From Cordylochernes scorpioides (lineage: Eukaryota; Arthropoda; Arachnida; Pseudoscorpiones; Chernetidae), in NCBI GenBank assembly GCA_030710605.1, contig CP092864.1:141425368-141489367 (forward strand): DNA of 64,000 bases, given 5' to 3'. The stretch's first letter is position 1. Each line of letters opens with the position of its first letter. The translations under genes were made by a program, and so were the position numbers. Below, in pieces: positions 58,848 through 64,000 of this stretch. The notes beneath the pieces were generated by a model that saw only the letters and a list, made by a program, of their open reading frames with translations, had not been told where the DNA came from and did no database searches.

Positions 58848-61800
58848 TTACATCCTCAGTCTCAAGGCTCGAGAACGGGTGATAGGGCCTGAGATCTCTT
58901 CGCGGGTCTGTGGTTGTTGTGTTCGTTCAGTGGGGATGTCTTCTTCCTTGAAGTTTGTCGAGTCATCTTCTGGGTCCTCTTCTAGCTGGTCCTCTGGGTT
59001 TAAATAAGGTTTCATCCTACCAATGTGAACTAAATCTTTTGTTTTACGACGACCTTGCTGGTTTCCGAATGTTTCAACTTCATAGGTCACATCAGATATT
59101 TTTCGGGTTACTTTGTATGGGCCGAAGTAACGTCTCATTAGTTTTTCCGAATATCCCACTTTACGCACAGGAATAAAGATCCATACAAGATCTCCAGGCT
59201 GATAAATTATATTTCTGTGATGGGCGTCATAGCGATGTTTATTGCTACCTTGAGATCTCATGGAGTGGATACGTGCCAGTTTTCGTGCTTCTTCGGCTCT
59301 TGCCCCTAGAGTTTGGATGAAATCGTCGTCTTCTGGCAATAACTTGGGGAATAACACGTCAAGTGGAGTCTCGGCTTCACGCCCGTGTACAAGGAAAAAT
59401 GGGGTGAACCCAGTAGACTCTTGTTTTGCTGTGTTGTATGCAAATGTAACGAATGGAAGAATCCTGTCCCAATCTTTATGGTTGACATCTACATACATGG
59501 ACAGCATGTCTGCTATGGTCTTATTCAACCTCTCCGTGAGTCCGTTTGTCTGGGGGTGATAGGCGGTCGTCTTCCGATGAGTTATTCTGCACTGGTTGTT
59601 CAGATCACTTATCATTGAAGATGTGAAGTTCCTTCCTCTATCCGTGATTAATTCCCTCGGCGCGCCGTGCTTTAAGATGACATCTTCAATGAAGAATTTG
59701 GCGACTTCCATGGATTCACTTGTGGGTAGAGCTTTAGTTATCGCATATTTCGTTAGGTAGTCCGTACATACAATAATCCAACGGTTGCCACCTTCTGATG
59801 TTGGAAATCTCCCCAGGAGATCCATTCCTACCTTTTCAAAGGCAACTTCAGGAACAGGTATTGGCTGTAAGTGCCCTGAGGGGAGTTGGGGCTGAAGTTT
59901 ACGCCTCTGACAATCTGAACAGTGTGCCACATACCTTCTAACCGTTCTATACATTCCGGGCCAGTAATACTTTTTTCTTATTCGGTCATAGGTTTTAGTA
60001 AATCCGAGGTGACCAGCCGTGGGTGAATCATGGAAATTTTTCAGTAATTCCTGCCTTAAATGGCGTGGAACCACCAAAAGCCATGGTTTCCCCATTGGAT
60101 CATAATTTTTTCTGTAGAGCGTGTTATCGATTTTTACAAAGGAATTATTAGGAGAACTTTGTAATTTGTCAGCGATTTTTCTAATAGCTTGATCATTCAT
60201 CTGCTCTTCGCTAAAGTTCTGCAAAGTCACTATGCTTGGAATATCTTCCTCCATATCTTCACTGTATTCTAATGGACTTCTTGATAAGCAGTCTGCGTCC
60301 TGATGTTTCCTTCCGCTCTTATACACGACAGTGACGTCAAACTCTTGCAGCCGAAGTGCCCATCTTGCTAACCTCCCACATGGGTCTTTGAGGTTGGTCA
60401 GCCAGCACAAAGAGTGGTGGTCTGTAACAATAGTGAACGGCTGTCCAAAGACATATGGTCGGAGTTTATTGATAGCCCAAATGATGGCAAGGCATTCCCT
60501 TTCTGTGGTTGAATAATTTTTTTCTGCCTTATTTAAGGTTCTGGATGCATAAGCAATGGCTCTTTCCTTTCCCTTTTGTATCTGCACTAATACTGCTCCT
60601 ATTCCGTAGTTGCTTGCGTCAGTGTGTATTTCGGTTGGGGATGAGTAATCAAAATGTCCAAGAGCGGGTTCGGAAATTAACGCTGACTTGAGAGCTTCAA
60701 GTGCATTTTGCTCTTTCTGGTTCCAATTAAATGCCGAGTCTTTCTTCAAAAGGTCATTCAAGGGTTGGGCTACGTGGGCATAATTGGGTATGAAGCGGCG
60801 GTAGTAGGATGAAAGGCCAAGAAAACTTCTAACTTCCTTCAATGACCTTGACGTAGCGAAGTCGCGGACTGCTCGAATCTTTTCTTGGTCGGGACGAATT
60901 CCATTTTCACTCACCTCATGTCCAAGAACCGTGATAGTTTTTGCACCAAACTTGCATTTCTTGGAATTGAGACATAATCCGGCTTTCTTAAGGCAATTTA
61001 ATACAAGTTGAAGGCGTCTTAGATGTTCTTCAAAGCCATCTGAAAAAACGATGATGTCGTCGAGGTAACACAAGCAAATGGTCCACTTAAGACCCTTCAG
61101 AAGATTATCTATCATTCGTTCGAAGGTAGCTGGAGCATTACATAACCCAAATGGCATTACTTTGAACTCGTACAGTCCATCTGGAGTTATAAATAATGTC
61201 TTCTCACGGTCCGATTCTTCTACGTCGATTTGCCAGTACCCTGATTGGAGGTCCATGGAAGAATAAAATCTAGCTCCCCGTAAGCAGTCTAAAGTGTCGT
61301 CGATCCTTGGGAGAGGGTAGACATCCTTTTTTGTTATTTTGTTAAGGCGGCGGTAATCGACGCAGAATCTCCAGCTTCCATCCTTTTTTCTTATCAATAC
61401 TACAGGTGAGGCCCACGGACTTTCAGAGGGCTGAATGATGTCAAGTTTTTCCATCTTGTTTACCTCATCCTGAATAATTTGACGTTCTCTTGGTGCAACT
61501 CGGTAAGGTCTTTGTTTGGTAGGTAGGTGGTCTCCAGTGTTAATTCGGTGTTTAACATTGACGTCCTTGAATTGTTTTCTTTTACTAAATTCGAAAATAT
61601 CCGTATAGTTTTTTAACAAATTGCTTAATTTTTCTTTTTGAGATTCATCAAGTGAATCACCTATAAAAAATTCCGAGATTTTTGGGTCTTCAGAATGTTC
61701 CGCCTCTGTTTCAACTTGGTTACAATCAGCTAGAGTACATAATTGACTATCTTCGATGATAGCACTATCGGCTACATGCATCCCCTGTGGGATTAGTTTC

Positions 61801-62339
61801 GGATATGGACTCCAATTCACCACCCAAAGTTTACCTCGGTTATTGGTAAGTGAAATGACAGAGGAGGGAGCCGTTAGTTCTCTTTCCAGCAATAGCTCTT
61901 TTCGACATTCTGCCACCACAATTGCGTCACTAGGAATGTCACGACTTGCTACTTCTATTAACTGAATAGAGGCGGGTTCGATTCTATATTCCAATTCCGA
62001 GTAGAGAGGTGAGCTGTTCTTAGGGGTATCCTCAAAAAGACATTTTTCTAAGAAGAGTGTGTCGTCAGCTGAATCAATTATCGCCCTAGATAACTTCAAA
62101 AAGTTCCAACCAAGAATAACTTCGTGACTACAGTCTTCCATAACGACAAATTCAAAGCTTTCCTGTAGTCCATTCAAGTCCAGTTTCAGTGTGCAGCGTC
62201 CTTTTGGTCTTACAATTTTACCGTTGGCTACTCGTAATGTGACGTCAGTTTCGGCAAACATTATTTTTCTTATTTTGAGTCTGAACCTCTCAGAAATGAC
62301 AGAATATGAGGCTCCTGAGTCGACGAGGGCACGCGTCAT
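58848..62339 (-). CDS. pol: Gypsy Pol polyprotein: protease, reverse transcriptase, RNase H, integrase
   Basis: 1163 codons open from the listed Met. The frame is also open upstream to the gag end, so translation is probably by frameshift. Retropepsin: DSGAS at 7-11. RT: YPLPRIDDTL at 341-350, catalytic YLDD at 425-428. RNase H: Asp574, Glu614, Asp640. Integrase: zinc-binding His770, His777, Cys807, Cys810 and catalytic Asp840, Asp900, Glu936, with 35 residues between the last two. All catalytic residues are present and I see no stop, so it may be functional. Length is normal for gypsy Pol. Confidence 0.95.
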   Translation of the reverse strand: MTRALVDSGASYSVISERFRLKIRKIMFAETDVTLRVANGKIVRPKGRCTLKLDLNGLQESFEFVVMEDCSHEVILGWNFLKLSRAIIDSADDTLFLEKCLFEDTPKNSSPLYSELEYRIEPASIQLIEVASRDIPSDAIVVAECRKELLLERELTAPSSVISLTNNRGKLWVVNWSPYPKLIPQGMHVADSAIIEDSQLCTLADCNQVETEAEHSEDPKISEFFIGDSLDESQKEKLSNLLKNYTDIFEFSKRKQFKDVNVKHRINTGDHLPTKQRPYRVAPRERQIIQDEVNKMEKLDIIQPSESPWASPVVLIRKKDGSWRFCVDYRRLNKITKKDVYPLPRIDDTLDCLRGARFYSSMDLQSGYWQIDVEESDREKTLFITPDGLYEFKVMPFGLCNAPATFERMIDNLLKGLKWTICLCYLDDIIVFSDGFEEHLRRLQLVLNCLKKAGLCLNSKKCKFGAKTITVLGHEVSENGIRPDQEKIRAVRDFATSRSLKEVRSFLGLSSYYRRFIPNYAHVAQPLNDLLKKDSAFNWNQKEQNALEALKSALISEPALGHFDYSSPTEIHTDASNYGIGAVLVQIQKGKERAIAYASRTLNKAEKNYSTTERECLAIIWAINKLRPYVFGQPFTIVTDHHSLCWLTNLKDPCGRLARWALRLQEFDVTVVYKSGRKHQDADCLSRSPLEYSEDMEEDIPSIVTLQNFSEEQMNDQAIRKIADKLQSSPNNSFVKIDNTLYRKNYDPMGKPWLLVVPRHLRQELLKNFHDSPTAGHLGFTKTYDRIRKKYYWPGMYRTVRRYVAHCSDCQRRKLQPQLPSGHLQPIPVPEVAFEKVGMDLLGRFPTSEGGNRWIIVCTDYLTKYAITKALPTSESMEVAKFFIEDVILKHGAPRELITDRGRNFTSSMISDLNNQCRITHRKTTAYHPQTNGLTERLNKTIADMLSMYVDVNHKDWDRILPFVTFAYNTAKQESTGFTPFFLVHGREAETPLDVLFPKLLPEDDDFIQTLGARAEEARKLARIHSMRSQGSNKHRYDAHHRNIIYQPGDLVWIFIPVRKVGYSEKLMRRYFGPYKVTRKISDVTYEVETFGNQQGRRKTKDLVHIGRMKPYLNPEDQLEEDPEDDSTNFKEEDIPTERTQQPQTREEISGPITRSRALRLRM

Positions 62340-62446
62340 TTTTCCTTCTATTTTAATGTCTATGTAATTTTCTTTTAATTCTAATATGGTCGATAAGGGA
62401 GGATTTATAAATTTTGCGGCCTTACCTCCAAAATAGGACGCATCTT

Positions 62447-63622
62447 CTAGTTTTCCTGACGGGAACGGCGAGGCGACTGGCTGGGTCTTCTATCAGGAGA
62501 CGAATATTGTCCTTTTCGGCCAGTGTAAGGAGAGGGGCTTCGGTAGCGGCGTCTATTTTCTCTTGGCAGGTCGTCGTTGGGCTCTTGGCTGCTCCGAGAA
62601 TTATAGAATGTTCTAGGCTCTAGCCTATCTCTCTGTTTGTAATTCCAAGTTTGTTCTCCTTCATATTCTCTCCTCCTGTCACGGCAGTAGCGCACGACGT
62701 TGCCAGGGCGTCCGCAGTGGAAACAGATTGGCTTACCTTCCGTGGTTCGCCATTCGTTGGTATCGCGTCTTCCGTTTACTTGTTTTGGCTGCTGCGGTCT
62801 TATCGTTTGGGCCACATATCTATTATTATAAAACTCTCGGGGTCTTTCCTTCTGTGGTGAACTTCTCCTAGGCTTTGAGATTGGCGCCAGGGTTCTTCCA
62901 ATCTCCTCCTTTACCATATCTTCGATGGTAGAAATTGTTGGTTCCTCTCGAGTAGAGCCTAATGCCCGCTGTACCTCCTCACGAACAATTTGCCTGATCA
63001 TAGATGACAGATCTGCCCTGTCATCATGATCACTGAGAGATGCCACATTTGGTAGTCGCTCGTATTTGGTTGGGGTCACTCGCTTACAGTGTAGGCTTTC
63101 AATGCGGCGACATTCGGTGACGAATTGCTCAGTGTTATGCACATCCCTTGGGAGAAGTGCCTGGTAGAGCTCCTCAGCTATCCCTTTCATCAGATGGGAT
63201 ATTTTATCTTCCTCATTCATTTGTGGATCTACCTCTTTGCAAAGGCGCAGGACGTCTTGGATGTAATATTCGGTGCTTTCTCCTTTTAATTGTGCGCGAG
63301 TTTTGAGTATTTTCTCAGCTCGCAGTCTTGAGCTTTCCTTTTTTCCAAATACATTTTCTAATTGTGACATGAACTCCGTCCATGTCTGGATGCTTTCCTC
63401 GTTGTTTTCATACCATTTGAGAGCAGTGCCAGTTAGATAGAAATAAACGTTAGCGAGACAAAGGGTTTCATCCCATTGGTTGTGCTTCGCCACACGTTCA
63501 TACCCTTTTAACCAGCTACGGGGATCTTCAACACCCTCACCAGAGAACATTGAGGGGTTTCTAGGTAGATGTTGGACAAAAAATGAACCTACCTGAGTAG
63601 TTGCTTCTTTCTTGATGTTCAT
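62447..63622 (-). CDS. gag: Gypsy Gag protein
   Basis: 391 residues from the first ATG (63622). An upstream GTG at 63694 would add 24 residues but is less likely to be used. It forms the virus-like particle and binds element RNA. It has a capsid-like helical region (DPRSWLKGYERVAKHNQWDE ... TGTALKWYENN) and an Arg/Ser-rich tail. The CCHC knuckle is CFHCGRPGNVVRYC, where the His ligand is replaced by Asn (codon 62699-62701). Gag ends in TAG at 62447-62449, and Pol lies in the -1 frame. Confidence 0.88.
   Translation of the reverse strand: MNIKKEATTQVGSFFVQHLPRNPSMFSGEGVEDPRSWLKGYERVAKHNQWDETLCLANVYFYLTGTALKWYENNEESIQTWTEFMSQLENVFGKKESSRLRAEKILKTRAQLKGESTEYYIQDVLRLCKEVDPQMNEEDKISHLMKGIAEELYQALLPRDVHNTEQFVTECRRIESLHCKRVTPTKYERLPNVASLSDHDDRADLSSMIRQIVREEVQRALGSTREEPTISTIEDMVKEEIGRTLAPISKPRRSSPQKERPREFYNNRYVAQTIRPQQPKQVNGRRDTNEWRTTEGKPICFHCGRPGNVVRYCRDRRREYEGEQTWNYKQRDRLEPRTFYNSRSSQEPNDDLPRENRRRYRSPSPYTGRKGQYSSPDRRPSQSPRRSRQEN
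62450..62456 (-). promoter_or_regulatory. Candidate -1 ribosomal frameshift site
   Basis: On the element strand GGAAAAC stands directly before the gag stop (GAA AAC TAG). The pol frame is -1 relative to gag and is open across this point. An A-AAC end is typical of slippery heptamers, but the first triplet is not XXX, so the site is imperfect. Confidence 0.45.
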
Positions 63623-63698
63623 GGTTTTTTCTTCTTGCTCAACCGAGTCAATTTTCCGTTTTTTTCTGAATGGGTATCGATCCAGCTTCTTCACCAGC

Positions 63699-63951
63699 TG
63701 TAACGTAGAAATAAAGCCTTGAAATATCCTAAGATGTAAAAGTATTTATTGATGACGTCACAGCGACGAGTCGACAATTATTAACAGGTTAGCCGAAAAA
63801 CTATTTACAGCTAGAGAATCTTAAGCAAGTAAGCAAAGAAATATTTTAAAGATGATTTCACAAATACAGATTAATATATATTTTTATAATCTGTTGAATA
63901 TATTTTCATTGAATAATATTAAATTAAATAATAAAATATTTCTTCGCCACA
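63699..63951 (-). repeat. 5' LTR of the gypsy element
   Basis: Partner of 58549-58801. On the element strand it ends CTACGTTACA and is followed by GCTGGTGAAGAAGCTGG, where the tRNA primer site should lie. TGG near its start fits the usual CCA-end pairing, but I cannot name the tRNA. Confidence 0.9.
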
Positions 63952-63952
63952 T

Positions 63953-64000
63953 TATATAATGAATGAAGACATTAAGACACGAATGTTTCTTTTCACAAAT
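63953..64000. repeat. Right half of the foldback MITE hit by gypsy
   Basis: TATATAATGAATGAAGACAT and AAGACACGAATGTTTCTTTT continue the family whose left end (ATAACACGCTATCTATAT) precedes the 3' LTR at about 58531-58548. Confidence 0.65.

Noticed and set aside
62447..63694. GTG at 63694 as the gag start
   Set aside because: GTG starts are rare in animals, and an ATG at 63622 lies shortly downstream and keeps the whole capsid-like region.

Overview
The window is animal nuclear DNA, very probably arthropod and possibly chelicerate. The evidence is a split gene with good GT-AG introns for UDP-N-acetylhexosamine pyrophosphorylase (UAP1), a gypsy/Ty3 LTR element, several non-LTR retrotransposon families, mariner, hAT and Helitron-like elements, foldback MITEs and long satellite arrays. 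The taxon is inferred from the style of the repeats and is not proven. There is no operon, CRISPR array or other bacterial feature.

The only clear host gene is UAP1, on the + strand. Four coding exons are visible: 22603-22864, 53715-53919, 55739-55914 and 58300-58472. Their codon phases join exactly and give the first 272 residues, including the [10 protein letters not shown] nucleotide-binding loop. The 3' part lies beyond the window. Intron 1 is about 30.85 kb and consists largely of nested repeats. Intron 4 carries a nearly intact antisense gypsy element.

Layout. 1-12 kb: Helitron-like and palindromic MITE debris, then about 10 kb of a 76-bp satellite in two opposed blocks that meet at 4196/4197. 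12-20 kb: LINE 3' ends, three Helitron-like elements and a hAT relic. 20-22.6 kb: a 45-bp minisatellite of about 56 units that stops about 20 bp before the UAP1 start codon. 22.9-53.7 kb (intron 1): more 76-bp satellite, a nested hAT element, foldback MITEs, a nearly full-length but broken LINE (31.7-36.5 kb), a mariner relic (37.0-38.3 kb), a 37-bp minisatellite, a 738-bp palindrome, tRNA-Gly-bearing Helitron-like copies and one unexplained exon-like ORF (50.96-51.70 kb). 53.7-58.5 kb: exons 2-4 with short repeat-rich introns. 58.5-64 kb: the gypsy element.

The most interesting observations are these. (1) The 76-bp satellite appears to have grown out of the terminus of a TA-flanked, Tc1/mariner-type MITE, and one locus preserves a 118-bp to 76-bp unit transition. 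(2) Helitron-like elements carry a tRNA-Gly(GCC) sequence. (3) The ORF1 N-terminus of the LINE has a degenerate 2A-like motif after a hydrophobic segment. (4) Two dispersed repeat families carry covarying stems bounded by CTGATGA-like and GAAA motifs, resembling hammerhead stem II and core. (5) A minisatellite sits directly against an essential gene's start codon.
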